Part shown: one piece after another, positions 13,601 to 26,658 of the stretch
Layout of the letters: each line of letters opens with the position of its first letter
How positions within the stretch are numbered: position 1 is the first letter of the stretch
Assembly: GCA_018873245.2 (NCBI GenBank)
Contig: JAEMBT020000002.1
Location: 10,142,001 to 10,206,000 of the forward strand
From: Archegozetes longisetosus
Taxonomy: Eukaryota; Arthropoda; Arachnida; Sarcoptiformes; Trhypochthoniidae
Reading direction: 5' to 3'
DNA length: 64,000 nt
Notes under the pieces: model-generated
What the model was told of the DNA's origin: nothing
Database searches by the model: none
Seen by the model: only the letters and a program-made list of their open reading frames with translations
Position numbers and translations under genes: made by a program

Positions 13601-16600
13601 GGAATAGCAATAAAGCAGCCCTTGTCTCGATTAATAAGAATTTAATTTGAAATTTGTTGCATATGAGCTGTAATTGATTCTTATATGCAATATAACTGTT
13701 CGAATAACAGATAGTCAACAGCGTATCCTTTGCTCATTAATAAATTTAACGAAATCATATCCAAATAGATAATAAAATCCAATTTTCGAACATATGATAA
13801 GTACTGAAGACAGAGCTGTAAAAAAACATTTGATTTTAAGGACTGAATATAGACAAAGGGCTGCTTTTGCTTTCACTTTATAACTCAATTTTAAATATAT
13901 TTTCTTTTCAAAAAGCTATGACTTACTGCAAGATCTTCAAGAACTTCTTCATCTTTGAGTTTCTCATCGATTTCAGCGGTTTTTAATCTTTGTTTAGGAG
14001 TAATTCGCGATCCATCTGTGAAGATATCTGCTGTATCAGTGGCGCCAATATATCCTCTACAGCTTGGTGATTCGCAATAACATTTTTGAGCTTCTTTTCT
14101 GTAATCATAAATATTTATTTAAATTATATCAACTTTCAAACTCAATTTCGACTAAAGTTCATTACCCATAGCGTTGGAATTGATAATCAAATGTTATTTC
14201 TTCTCCTGCCTGAACGAACTTTTGGGTGAAAAAACCTATCCTTAGATCTCCATTAACTGTCCACTAAAATTAGAAAATTGAATTCATTACTTAGAGTTTG
14301 AAACAAGAGTTAACTGGAGATTTGGTTTTGCGTTGAGAAAAAATACAAGCCAAACTATCAAATGCAAGTATGTCTTACTTTCTGGGTTTCGCTATTTGGC
14401 TCGCAGCTATGATTTACAAATCTGGTAACGTTGCCTTTTATTGTGGCGTCAATTATTTCATCGCTTTTAAGTGCCATAAAATAGTGGTGCTGTCGCTTCT
14501 CTTTCGAGTATTTCTTGACTCTATTATGAAACTCAAGTGGGTCCACAACTTCACCGATATATTCCATAATAAAAGTATTTCTAAAAATAAACCACAAATA
14601 GAGATATACACAAGGCAAAAATAATCTATTTTCCTATATCTTACGCCTGCAACGGTTCCAAAGCTCTCAAACCCCAGCCTTTCTTAGCAGTTTTGAATGG
14701 TTCAACTTTAGCGAAATTTTTCTATAGATAAACACATAGAAGATTATAAATACTGCGTTGTCGATGTTTTAGATAACGTCAATTTTACCTTTTGGAACCT
14801 TTTATTAGCGCAGTGCTCTCCTAACGAACATCTCGAACCACTAAATATAGGCAATAGTTTTCATAAGTTTGCCGCTTAAATACACAAATTAACTCACCAT
14901 TCAATCATAAGCATACGATTCAGACAGTCATCACCACATCCAATAATACCTCTTTGTCGCTCTTCTTTAGTTAAAATGCAATCACAAACCATTCTTCGTG
15001 TATCTTTTTGACTCTTGGATTTTCTCCTTTTTTCAGTAAAATAAAGTTAATTATGTGAATACGAGACCAAAAAGTTGAGTTAGAAAAATGTCAATACCTT
15101 TCAAATAAGTAGATATTTTCATCGATGGCATCATATGGTGGTGGAGTTTCTGTCTCTTTAGGAATAAAAATCGGAACATTTTGTGCGCTTTGCTTTTGAT
15201 GTTCACTATTGAACCCATGGCCCGATTCAAGTTCACTGTTTCGCCTCCATCTGGACTTGACCTTTTCAGGTCTTGGACTGGTGTCATCACTATCAGTTGC
15301 ACTTTTATTTGAAGGTGGAGTTGAAGTTAAATTATTAGATTTGATGTTAGAGTAATGTGATGGCGGCAATGGAGGTGTGAAACATTCTAAGTTGGAGAGA
15401 TTTTTATATGTTTCTAACATTTTGCACTTATCAGGTTTTTGTTCCTCAAATGAATTCTGTTTGTTTTCGTCGAGAGCAGCTAACAGTTTCTTTTTCCTTT
15501 TACCTTTTTTCTCACTATCTTTATTCTTTTCCTTCTTGTTCTTGTCCTTTTTAGACTTTTTCTTCTTCTGTTTCAGATTTGAAGAGTCACTTGGTGGCTG
15601 TGATTCGGTGGTATCACAATTAACATCATTGTTAGAAGTGATTTCATCAGTTTCCCGATGCTTAGTAACAAATGCTTTTTCCTGTTCGCGACGCTCTTCG
15701 AGTGACTTCAAGCGACTACTGCGGCGTCTGTTCAGATCATCTTCAAGTATCAACTGTGGGGGTAGTATAGGAGTTTTGTCTTTCTTAGTAGAGCCGGCAG
15801 GTCGGCCGCGACGTTTGGCCTGTTTGCTAGACTTAGTGTTAGGCGTATTGGAAGCATTAGGAGAGGAATGTTCGCTATTGTCATGTAAACTACTCTCACT
15901 CTGAGTACCGCTTAGAGACTCAGTAATGGCTACTCTTTCAAACCTTGAATCGATAGAATTCTCATCGGAATGAAGACTGGCTTCGTTATTTTCAAAGTTG
16001 ACACTATCATCGTTAGGTTTATTTTGATGATCGTTAGCAGATAAGATTCTGAATTTGCCAAACTTTTTCTTAGTAAGTCCAGATATATTAGAAACATTTG
16101 TACTATCGTTGAGTTGAGATGGAATCTTAGCGTTAAAGCTGTGCACAACACTCGTAGACGTATTGCTGCTAAGACTGATAGGCGTTGGCTGCGATACAGA
16201 TGACTGCTGTGATGAACTTTCACTTAAACTCGAGTTTTCCCCATCTAAATCAAATCGATCACAAGCACTAACAATACTATTACAATTCGTATTTTGATTA
16301 TTATTGTTGTTGACAATCTCTGACTCACAAATGTCCGAATCACCACAAACACTATTATCATTCATATTTTCATTTATTTCATTAGTCCGAACGTTAGATT
16401 CGTCTTCGTTCGTATTGTCATAGATTACCTGTTCTTCAGATATAGCTAATTCATGTCCTATTTCTTCGGTCATGACTACAGCTTCAGAATCGACAGAAGA
16501 AATACAATCATTATATTCGTCATCAACTGAATTATTATTATTAATTAGAGTACTGTTAACCGAATTGCTATTACTATCAATATTATTAATATTATTATTA

Positions 16601-17385
16601 TTGTTATTACTATTATTTAATTGAACACTATGTTTAGAGCACTCAAAGTGAACAACTTCTTCGTCATCGTTGATATAAACACTTCCATTAGAGATATTTC
16701 TTACATTTGATGTCAAGTCTGATTGATTATCAACGAGACCACCATTTTGTGCGACAACTTTGTTGGTCATCGTTTTGGTTTTAAGAGACGCAGAGCTCTT
16801 GTCGTCATTGAGTCCTATATCGATGGGATTCCTGTGAAATACCAGAAAAAATTAAATATTATATTTAGATAAACTGATTATCAATTAGAAAATAAAATAT
16901 AACTAATTGATATAAAAGAGAAGGTTTTAATGATGAAATGGAGAGAAAAGATCCTATAATTAAGAGGGAAAATTAGGTTTTCGAGTTGGACGATTGATAT
17001 ATAATGTATTGCATATGAATATATTGTATATATTACATGAAGTGCTCTTCACATCACTTGCTATCACTTTATAAGACTTGACAAACCTTAAAATTGAATC
17101 AAACAAATAATTAACGGCTATTTTATTAAACAATAAATACAGAATGATAACAACGACAATAACTAGGAGCAAATAATTTCATTAATAAATGAAATAATTA
17201 AATGAATTGAAAAGAATAGCGGAACTGAAGGAGTCTGAAAGTAATAACGACTTGAACGCCATTTTAGTGGTAAATGTTGTGAACTCGTTGTTCGTAACTG
17301 ATAGAATAAATAAATAAAAATCAATTGAAGACGAATTAGATGAATACCTGGATTGAGTCAGTTGTGATTCAAGTGTGGTGTCCAT
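10695..17385 (-). CDS. SETD2: SETD2 histone H3-K36 trimethyltransferase (10 exons)
   Basis: Exons read 17385-17348, 16831-15098, 15026-14898, 14840-14789, 14721-14645, 14580-14379, 14263-14166, 14098-13927, 13538-10968 and 10892-10695. All phases agree, giving about 1756 aa. Domain order is: a low-complexity N-terminus rich in Asn/Ser, an AT-hook-like KRRGRPAGS near residue 350, AWS (GCGDDCLNRMLMIEC), SET (GWGLRA, FVNHSCEPN, FDYQFQRYG), post-SET (CYCESPSCRG), a low-complexity linker, WW near 1495-1525 (NWRHNKDKNGNIYYYN) and the C-terminal SRI domain near 1650-1735. SRI binds the phosphorylated RNA polymerase II tail, so the enzyme marks H3K36 during elongation. The domain set matches the family, but the N-terminus is shorter than in vertebrates (2564 aa in human). 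A hexapeptide tandem repeat interrupts the linker. Confidence 0.95.
12862..12998 (-). repeat. 18-bp tandem repeat coding for KPIE-x-E in SETD2
   Basis: About eight tandem 18-bp units (minus strand) encode the acidic hexapeptide EKPIE followed by N, T or S. They lie in the linker between post-SET and WW. The units differ by only one or two bases, which suggests recent slippage expansion. The antisense reading is a shadow frame. Confidence 0.85.
16554..16622 (-). repeat. AAT/AAC-rich repeat coding poly-Asn in the SETD2 N-terminus
   Basis: Imperfect trinucleotide repeat inside SETD2 exon 2 that encodes an Asn-rich stretch (NNSNNNNNNINNI). It is one of several Asn/Ser-rich tracts in this protein and in the neighbouring CSRNP gene. 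Confidence 0.7.
16832..17347 (-). other. SETD2 intron 1 (516 bp)
   Basis: Separates the 38-nt first coding exon (MDTTLESQLTQS) from exon 2. Donor is GTATTC and acceptor TTTCACAG on the minus strand, phase 2. No internal gene is seen. Confidence 0.8.
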
Positions 17386-19181
17386 GAATCAATGAAAAAA
17401 TCAGTTCAGATTAATTTATAATAATTTTAGTTTCAATAAGAGTCTGTCTTCTGTCAGCGAATGTATGTTTGAGTCCATTGCGAAGTCACTGTATTTGACT
17501 TATCTATCCTTTTAAAGCAAACACAACCAAATCATATACAGTATGAGACCAGTAAATAAGACAAAGAACGATACCTATTCACCAACAGATGGCACAGCAC
17601 GCGAACGGTCTACTAATCGATAAAAAATGTTCAATAACTCCATGGCTCTGTTCACTTATTTCTGTTGCCTTAGCCAAAACTTCAAACGATTGTTCAACTT
17701 AACCGATTTAATAAACTTAGTCCAAACTTCAATCAAAACGAATACTATTTTATAAATTCATCTAAACATTACTCTATTGAAAGAAAATGATAAAACTCAT
17801 ATTTAGGTGTGAAAATCTCGACTAATGGTCAGATAGTGGGCTAAACAACCGTTATATTGATATAGCATAAAATGCGATATGAATAAATGGAGTTGAGATA
17901 ATTGGGACTATATTGAGATATGTCACAGAAAAGTTGAATTAGTTTTAAAGAGAATTAAGACAAAATGAGTATTAAATGTGAATGTTTGAATGGAGGCTTT
18001 GATTTGTGAATCTTATAAGAATAAACAGAGAACACGTACTGTAAATCTGGTAGAACTGCTTTAGGGTCTAGGGGTAGAATTGAGCTGATGGTACATGGAG
18101 TGGAACTCGTTTCTTAATAAAGATCTTCTAAAAATAGGCAATATAAGAGTGGATGTCTTAAACTCGACAAATGCGTATAATTCCCAAAACTTTAGCCCAA
18201 GCTCTATTACAAGGAATTGACTTGCATTGGATTTGCTCGACTGATGAATAAATTATTAGTAAAAAGTTAAAGAAGAAATCAATATTTCATAAACTTGATG
18301 TCTTATTGAAATTTGAGAACAAATTATACAAATGAATACAATATGTTAAATAGATTTGAAAACAAAAATACTACAAAGTTCGATAGAATTTAGTTATACA
18401 CAAATGTGAATATCGATAATGAATACACGTTACATAAATTGATTGCAATAACGTATAGATTGGTCTAAATTAAATCTAAGAATAAGCAAAAGAGTTAACA
18501 TTTGAAAACTGCACGAAGTCTAATAATTATTTATAATAAGAATGTTTGTTTTACAAATCTAAATACGTATATATAATGATAATAATATATATACTTTATA
18601 TATAATGTATTCATATTTTTCATCATGGCATGATGCAAGTTATGGATGATTTAGTAATGTTATAATCCAATTGTTACTTGTTAAATGATATAATGATGAG
18701 ACAGCGATTACAGACTATAATGCATTCTCATTAAACACTTATCAACACTAATATTTGTTATTTAGTCGAAAATAGTCAACAAAATAGTCTAAAAAAAGTT
18801 GAAACTGTTAGCAAAAAGAGATTATGAAAACCAACACCTAATGGGAAAGGAGGAAATTAGGGAAAAACTAGTTAGGATTGGATAAGTGTTGTCTTGCATT
18901 ATGAATAGAAGTCTGAATAAGATGTGATTAAAAGGAGTGAATAAGATCAAAAAGAACAGTATGTGTAAAATACGAATGAACATAATCAAAGAGTATAACG
19001 TTGGGCTTGAATCAGCTCAGCTCACAATTTGTTAAGTTATCTAATTGAAGACAATGATAAACAAAAAGGTGAATAGAGGTATAGCACCCTTTGTGTGAGC
19101 GATAATAGATTAAAAGTCGCTCTAAATTCTATTTGACAAATGACACAAATTTCATTATTGGCCTAAAATTATTCAATAATA
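17386..19181. other. Intergenic: SETD2 5' region and CSRNP 3' flank
   Basis: A 1.8-kb AT-rich gap between two minus-strand genes. The right part should be the CSRNP 3' UTR and the left part the SETD2 promoter. No coding potential, tRNA or repeat was recognised. Confidence 0.5.
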
Positions 19182-22175
19182 TCAAGCGCTCACAGTCTCA
19201 ACAATAGTCTTCTTGATAATTTCGCCGAAATTGTCGCTGACAACTTCTTCGCTCTTCAGTAACTGTTGATTAGGTTCAGCCGAACTTTGTTCAGTCTCCG
19301 AACAATCAGAAGACAGAAACGACGATGACTCTTGTGACTCCCCGTTGTCTTTGGCCAATGAGATCTGATTAGTTGGACTGTCTCTCAAGGACTGACTGGT
19401 GAGGGGAACGGGAGTCAGTCTGTTATCTTTAGAACTATTGGCAGCAGATAAGAGGCCATTAAGGCTTTCTACAGCTGAAGACGAAGCGATAGATAGGCTT
19501 AAATCAGTGTATTGCTGTTCATCTTCATTCGAATTATTTACAGAAACAATGCAATTAGTTTGTTGTGTACTATTCATTAAATTAGAACTACTATTAGCCA
19601 AACAATTTTGGGAGCTAGAAGCGCTCGCATTCGATAATACATAATGTCTTTGATATAACTCTGGATAATTATAGAGTTGCGGATGAATAACATATGAAGA
19701 TGAAAAAGATTGTGCAGTCGATGGATGTCCTGATAATTGGTTTGTATTGAACTGTCCATTTTGTGTGAACGTTAAGAATGAGTTGTTATGACTATTAACA
19801 GGACTGGTGGCATTGATTCCCGAATTAGCACTTATTGTTGGAAATGGTGGTAATGAGGCTGAAGAAGAAGAGATAGCGTTTGATGAGGCATTAGATGATG
19901 TGCTCATCGGCAGAGTTTGTTGCGAATACTTATTATAGTTGTTTTGATTGTTGATACAATCAGAGTCATATTCATCACTGGTGTACTCAGAGTTCTCTGA
20001 ATAAGAACTGTCGTCTGGACTAAACGGTGAACTGTAAATGTCTAATGTATTAGTAGAATTAGTTGAAGGCTCAGAGTTTAGATTAAGTGTTTCACTGCGA
20101 CCAACAGTCGAATTCGAATGAGTCATTGTTGGCATAAAATTATTAGTAGTTTGAGAATTGGCACAGCTAATGCTACTCAACATATTACTATTATTATTAT
20201 TACTATAACTGCTCGAACTGACGAAGTTATCTGAAGAGTTCAATTGACTCAAATTGACTTCTTGTTCTTGTGACTATCAGATTGAACAGAATGAGAATTA
20301 AATTAAATCTGTATTAAATTAGGCCTAAGCAAGACTCAAAACCAGTAGATTACATACCTGTTTCTTCTCAAGTTCGATGCGCATAAGAGTATGAATGAAA
20401 TGAGTTCTAACTCGCAAAGGATTGAATTCGATTCTTCCGGAGAGGTTTCCACAGCCATCTCTGGTGCAACCACAGGGAAATGATATTCTGTCGACTTGAC
20501 ACTTAATGTCTGCTAGACTACAGGCACAGGTCTCAGGATCACAATATATACGACACTCACAGCCACAAAACTCTCGCGAAGCTCTGATGTCACGACATTC
20601 TTCCTTCTCAAGTGCTTCTATCTTTCTAACCCCCGAAGCCCTGAGGAGGGCTCTTCGCTGTCGAATGGGAACAGGTTGGAGAAAATAGCAACTGTCTGCT
20701 TCTAGTTCGGAGTCGGAAATGTCACTCAAGTCGTCGTAAGACTCGTCTTCCGATTCAGAAGTGGAGGCAGGATTGATGTATTTGTTTTGATGCATTTTAG
20801 CAAATCTTCTTTGCCTGAGCAAAATCTCTCTGTGAGCGCGCTTTCTTTCCTCGGCATGTGCTTCTAATGTGAAATTTTTGTAATGGCAGTGCTGTACATC
20901 CATACCTAAAGTGGACCCGCCCTGACTCGGAACACATGTGAAGCCTTGGGAGCGAGGGAAATAGTAAACCGTTACGCCGTTGAATATTACGGACTTCTTA
21001 TTCTTCGGCTTTCCGGGAGTCTTAAGCAGTCCTTGCAACTCAATTTCAGCTTCTGATGAGTCAGCGCTTCCATTGCCTGTAATCGATGACGAAGTGGTTG
21101 GTGCGTCAGCGCTTCCATTGCTCGAAATACTGACACCACTACTCGAATTGCTGGCATCATCTGTCGATTCTACAGTTCCACTCTTCATAGGTTCAATGTC
21201 TTCACCTTCGTTATCTATTATTTGATCATTTTGCTGATATGATTCAACGTTCTCAACACATACTTGACTCGAACATTCATTTTCGACTTCGATCGTTTGG
21301 CAATCATTTTGTTGAGTGACTTCCTCTTCACTTTGAGGGAGATTTTCATCATTAAACTGGTCTAGAACGGAGTTGTCCTGTTCTTCATTTTCGACTTCAT
21401 TCTGATTGATAGGACACTCATTTTCATCCACATAAATACCACTACTATTGAGTTCATTGACTTCATCGTTATTACTATTACTAATAACAACTTCTTCTGC
21501 ATACAAGTGTTCGTTTTGATCAACTAATTGGGACTGTTGTGGTTCGTAGACTTCATTGTCAAGAAGAGGTAACTCGACTTCGACTTCACTTCTATTCAAG
21601 TCGTTGTCATCAAACTGAGAATAAGTGAAAGGATTAACAATGGTTTCAGAACTACAGCTAACTTTATTGTCATTATAAGAATCATTATTGTCGTATGCGT
21701 TGTGAAGATTAGTAAAGTGTTGATCATCTTTGGTGAGAGAAGTGGCGACAACAACTTCACAACAAGTGTCGTCAATGTCATCATTAGAGGCGAGAATTTC
21801 AATATTACCACTACTACTGATTCCAGAACTACTAATTTCATTATTAATAGAATCGCATTGGAATCCACTGTCATCAGGATTGGCCACACAATTGTAATCA
21901 TTTGATGGAATCATTGACTGACAAACATCGTCAGAGTTGGAGCACTCACTCGGCGACTGTATAGTTCGCGCCATTTTGAGATTCGGCTCTTCGCTCGAGT
22001 TAATCCCATCGTTGCTGTCGTTGCTGTCATCGATGGCATCAACGCCGTTTTCGTCATAGTTTTGATCATTAGATCCACTTTGAATTGGGTTATTATCATT
22101 ATTGTAGTTATCACTCGAGTCTGGCCTCAAGTTGTCATTTGATTCATACAATTGATCCCATTTTCGTTTTGACAT
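19182..22175 (-). CDS. CSRNP: Cysteine/serine-rich nuclear protein (CSRNP/AXUD1 family), 2 exons
   Basis: Exon 1 is 22175-20358 and exon 2 is 20273-19182 (GTATGT donor, GATAG acceptor, phase 0), giving 969 aa. The diagnostic CSRNP core lies near residues 385-605: [20 protein letters not shown], then a basic [13 protein letters not shown] helix, an acidic Ser/Asp segment, and a Cys-rich block ([31 protein letters not shown]). Long Asn/Ser/Asp-rich tails flank the core, and exon 2 is almost entirely Ser/Asn/Gln-rich. The family consists of nuclear, putative sequence-specific transcription factors. Drosophila Axud1 responds to Axin/JNK signalling and promotes apoptosis. Family identity is firm; the exact orthologue symbol is not. 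Upstream non-coding exons cannot be excluded. Confidence 0.92.
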
Positions 22176-24207
22176 CTAATTCAATGTAATCATAATTTTA
22201 AAACAATTCACTTCAAATCTATTTTGATCAAAACTTTTATTTACAATTTTCAAAACATTTCTAATGAGCTATTGGAGTTTTGATCAATATTTTGAAAATT
22301 CGCAAAAAAGAAAAATAAATAAAAAAATAAAACGTAAATAAACGTGAAATTATTTGAAGAACCACTTGGAGGTAGATATGAACAAAAATGAAAAATTAAA
22401 GAGAAACAAATAAATTAGTAAAGAATAGAAAGGAAGAAATAATAGAAAAAAGTAATGAAATTAATATTAGAAAATAGAGAAAAAGAGAATATAAACATAA
22501 AGAGATATAATAACCTATATTTGTATTGAATAAAGTGGTTAAGCAAATCAGTGATCAATTTCATACCTTCAGATCAATATTATATACGGAATAACTAATA
22601 AAACCGAATAATTGCGAGCGAGAAACTGATAAAAGTTTGATAATTAGATTATAAAATAGAAATAATGAGAATTATTGTATAAATTAATGAACATAAACAG
22701 TTGTGAACTCAAAGCTATGACTCCATATTGAAAGTGCAAACAGAGAATACTATCTTTTTGGTCAAAAAGTGCCAAAACGTTCCCTATCTTGTAGTGTTCG
22801 TATAGTTTCATAAACGACGTCTCCCAAAATAAAGGGAAGCAATGTGATTATTAATTAATTAAGAGATATTTAAATATTCAAACAATAAGAGCAAACAAGT
22901 TTAATCGGATATATTGGATGGGCTAATAGGTTGAATAAGTTTAAATAGAGAGAACTTAGAATGGAGACCGAAATAATTAGAAAACCAAGCTAAAGAAAAA
23001 TTGGGGGGAATTATTCATATAGTTGGGTATCGATCGTAAAAAGCATTAGACATTAGTTGGGATTGACGTCATTTGAAGAGATGAATATCGACCCAGTGTC
23101 TGATGTAAAAAAACTTAAATGCAATTCTCGCTACACTTCCTTAAAGGTTTCGAAATGAAAGTTAACCTTAAAATAACGATTAGAAACAATGTTGAATTGG
23201 TAAGATTTGAAAAATCGAGAGCAAACGCATAGAAAGCAGTATATAAGCTGAATTAACACAAGATATAATGATTATTGAGATATAATTTTATACTGAATAA
23301 TAATTGGCTATTTATAAAACTTTAGCTAATAGTTATCTTAAGTGAACCCAAACGTTATTTGCAGGCTGAACTTTATTAGAAAAACAAATCTCAATCTTAT
23401 TACGATTTGATCGAAAGCCAACAGAGTATGAAAGAAAAGATTTATTTAGCAAACAATTATTATTGAATTAGTAGTTTCTGTGAAAAATCAATAGAAGGCT
23501 GAAAAGAAAGTGATAAATAAGAAAAATGTGGAAATATATAACCTAAAAAACAATTAAACAGAACGAAAACGTAATGATAAAGATTGATGAGATAATTTAA
23601 ATGTATAAGAATGAAGAGTTTGGACAAAATGTGAAACAAGTTGATTGGATCGAATCTGTAGAACTTCTAGATCTAAAGCTTTTGAACCTATAGTTGCCTA
23701 CAGATCATTAAAGTATTGATCTAAGGCTTGAAGACATTGCAATTTCTGGTTATTTCTCTCAATAAATGAAAATACGCTCCAACTGAATAAAATTAATTTA
23801 GATTTTATAAAATATAGTATTTTTTGAATAGTTTTACATTTAATCTGAAATTAAAAGTTCATATCTATTATAATGGAATCGTTTGGTTTGAAATGCAAGA
23901 AATACTAGTATTAACTAATAAGAGATCAATGATTTCATGCCTACCGTTAGCATAAGAGTCATGAATAATGAATAATACAGTAATGGTATAGGACTGTAGA
24001 CTTTGACAGATTCGTTTTATCATTATTATAGTTTTATGCTTTAAAGAATAAGTATTCGAAAAAAAAGAAAATATGTTATTTAAATAGTTAAAGAAAATTA
24101 GTTTTACAGTATTTTTCACTTGATAACATGTTTGATAAATTATTTCCTAAAATATTGAATCTTTTCGGTGGAAGTTTTTATGAAATAATAGAATCTGAAT
24201 CAGAGTC
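22176..24207. other. Intergenic between CSRNP and RNF41
   Basis: About 2 kb of AT-rich sequence containing the CSRNP 5' region and the RNF41 3' UTR. No coding frame with recognisable content, RNA gene or mobile-element end was seen. Confidence 0.5.
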
Positions 24208-25345
24208 CTATTCTATTCCGTGCGCAAATATCATGACAAGACCGGGATCGAGAAGCATATCTTCATTCATATGCGGGTTGTCGCAACTCATCACAACTAC
24301 TGCTTGTCGACCGGGAATTCTTCTACAAATATAGTTATCATAGAGCCTTCTGTTCATTTGCCTGATCTCAAGAGTGCTGAGACCCGGAGGCCATCGGCGT
24401 TCGTGTGAGTTTTCCATTAATTCGTTAATGATATGTAAAGGACTGCCAGAATCGATAAGAGCTTTTCTGACAGATTCTTGTAAAGAAGCGTCGGGTGTAC
24501 TAATCATTCCTCCCCAACGAGTGACTCGTGCCCTTTGCAGAGATGACGACCATCTCTCGACCTCGTCCTGTTCAAAATTTTCTACAATCGCTGGAATACC
24601 ATTCGGATTAGCTGCTCTTATGGCTCTGACACAGTCTTTCAACATATTCACTTCACGCTTAAGCTCATTGTATTGTTGTTGTAATTTATTTATTTGATCA
24701 GTTTGTTTTTGCACATAAATTCTGAGATCTCTAACGCAGTTGTGGTCCTATAAGTTTGAAAATTTTGATGTTTATTAACAAAGAGTTGAATAGTAGTGAG
24801 AAAATAGACAGAATTGTTTCTGAGTGAAGTTCTACCTTAAGCTCATCTTTTGGCACAATGAGACCACAGCCGGAATCGCATGGAACGGGCTTTTTTGGAT
24901 TGAAGTCACATTCATTGCAGTGCGTTGGAAGTAAATCCAATTTAACTATTGTCTTGCAGCCAAAGGAGGCGTTATCACATTCAATATTAAGCCTTGATAA
25001 TAAATTCCTAAGTATTCGCGGAGCAGCCTTTAGTTGTGAAGAGCTTACAGCTAGGCGATCGACTGGACATGTCATTTGACGTGAAAGCCATTCCTAAATG
25101 GATTCTCAATTAAATAACTTTCTGAAAAGATTAATAAAAACACTTACTTTAATACAAGATGCACAAAACGCGTGTTCACATATCGGCGCCTAAATTGGGA
25201 TTAGATTTGAATTAAATTAATATAAAACATTTAATATAGTATTTATGTTAAATACTTGAAGCGGTTCTTCGAGAACACCCGAACAAATGGGACAGATCAA
25301 TTCTTCGTCAACTTCTCCTTCAAAGCGATTCAAATCATATCCCAT
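24208..25345 (-). CDS. RNF41: RNF41 / NRDP1 E3 ubiquitin ligase (4 exons)
   Basis: Exons 25345-25256, 25189-25148, 25093-24836 and 24747-24208 give a 309-aa protein, close to human RNF41 (317 aa). The RING finger is split over the first three exons (CPICSGVLEEP, CEHAFCASCIK, TCPVD). It is followed by the zinc-finger region (CDNASFGCKT, HCNECDFNP, CDSGCGL), a coiled coil of about 40 residues (QTDQINKLQQQYNELKREV) and the substrate-binding domain (ARVTRWGGMISTPDA, RQMNRRLYDNYICRRIPG, ending PGLVMIFAHGIE). NRDP1 ubiquitinates ErbB3-type receptors, BRUCE and USP8 partners. Start ATG gives MGYDLNRFEGEVDEELICP, which matches the family start. It is divergent from YRDC, 638 bp away. Confidence 0.96.
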
Positions 25346-25983
25346 GTTAAACGTGTTGAAAATATTTGTCAACTATTAGACAATAGATAAATAATGGTAT
25401 TTAACTATTGCTTTGTGTCTTTGATAGCAACTCAAATTGAATTAACTGATGATTTATTTGAACAACACTTTAATACTTATTGATTGAAAATACAATATTA
25501 TAAACCAATTATTAAATTATCTATTTATTAGTTTGCCATAATTTCAATTAGTTTTTGTTGAAATAGTTATTCATAAACTAATAATAAATTTATGAATAGA
25601 TTTTAATTTCATTCAAACGGAGATCAAATGTTTGCACAAAAGTCTTGATCAAATACAATATTTACTAAGAATAATAGTTAGGATTAGCGGATGAGAAGAA
25701 AATATTGATTTAAACGTTTGAAACGAAATTAAAAGAATGAGTAATAATAAGATGACTACAAAAATAGGTTTTTGTCTAAATAAATATTAATACTTTAAAA
25801 ATCAGCTGAAATTCGAATCACTTTTGACTGGTAGTGCTCTCTAATGAGGGGCTGTTAGATAACACAAGCGGTGGATTTGCGTGTTTCAAGTGTGATTTCA
25901 AATGAAATGCTTTGGAGGGCTTGCATCAGGTTAGAGTGATTCAAACTGAAATAATTACAATTAGGTAAAAGTTAATTTGACCA
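25346..25983. promoter_or_regulatory. Divergent intergenic region between RNF41 and YRDC
   Basis: This 638-bp gap separates the start codons of two diverging genes and must contain both promoters. It is AT-rich. No specific factor site is claimed. Confidence 0.5.
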
Positions 25984-26658
25984 ATGATTGGAGCTATGTC
26001 TAAACTGATTCGATTGAGTTCAATGAACGGCACGACTAATAATGATAAGATAGAATTAGCTAAAAATTTATTAATTAAAGGAGATGTAATTGGATTACCG
26101 ACGGATACAATCTATGGTTTGGCTGCCTCGGCACAAAATGATACCGCTATAAATAAATTATATGAAATAAAATCAAGAAATTGTGATAAACCAATAGCTA
26201 TTTGTGTGGCAGACATTGAAGACATGTTCAAATGGTGTGAAGTCACTGTGGGCTCGGAAGTGTTGAACGATTTACTTCCTGGTGCGGTCACTATTGTGTT
26301 TAATAGATCTTCTGATTTAAACTCAAAACTGAGTCCAAGAACTAATTTAGTGGGCATCCGAATACCCAATTATAGTTTTATTCGTAATTTATCGCGAGTT
26401 TGCGGTCCACTGGCACTGACCAGCGCTAACATCAGTTCTCAAACTAGTTGTTTAACTGTTGAAGAATTTAAAGAACTGTGGCCTCAATTGTCTGCTGTAT
26501 TCGATGGCGGACCGTTAGGACAATCAGATCCCCTAAGACTTGGATCAACTGTTGTGGACCTATCAGTGAAAGGATATTTCAAAATTATAAGGGATGGATG
26601 TGCTCTCAATCACACCATCTCAGTACTTCAGCATAAATATAAACTCAAAAGACTTTAA
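25984..26658 (+). CDS. YRDC: YrdC-domain threonylcarbamoyl-AMP synthase (single exon)
   Basis: This intronless 224-aa protein belongs to the Sua5/YrdC/TsaC family, which makes threonylcarbamoyl-AMP from threonine, bicarbonate and ATP for t6A37 of ANN-decoding tRNAs. Visible family signatures are GLPTDTIYGLAASA near the N-terminus, KSRNCDKPIAICV (nucleotide-binding Lys), LLPGAVTIVF, VGIRIPN, and PLALTSANIS (Ser/Asn motif). The C-terminus ends soon after STVVDLS...IIRDG, so there is no Sua5 extra domain. Met5 is an alternative start (MIGAMSKL); a mitochondrial presequence, known in human YRDC, is not evident. Confidence 0.95.
   Translation: MIGAMSKLIRLSSMNGTTNNDKIELAKNLLIKGDVIGLPTDTIYGLAASAQNDTAINKLYEIKSRNCDKPIAICVADIEDMFKWCEVTVGSEVLNDLLPGAVTIVFNRSSDLNSKLSPRTNLVGIRIPNYSFIRNLSRVCGPLALTSANISSQTSCLTVEEFKELWPQLSAVFDGGPLGQSDPLRLGSTVVDLSVKGYFKIIRDGCALNHTISVLQHKYKLKRL

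Noticed and set aside
15377-15904. 175-codon plus-strand open frame over SETD2 exon 2
   Set aside because: Antisense shadow of the low-complexity SETD2 N-terminus; poly-Phe/Leu/Ser composition mirrors Lys/Glu/Ser codons of the real gene.
24128-24697. Plus-strand frames over RNF41 exon 4
   Set aside because: Antisense of the conserved NRDP1 substrate-binding domain; no independent support.
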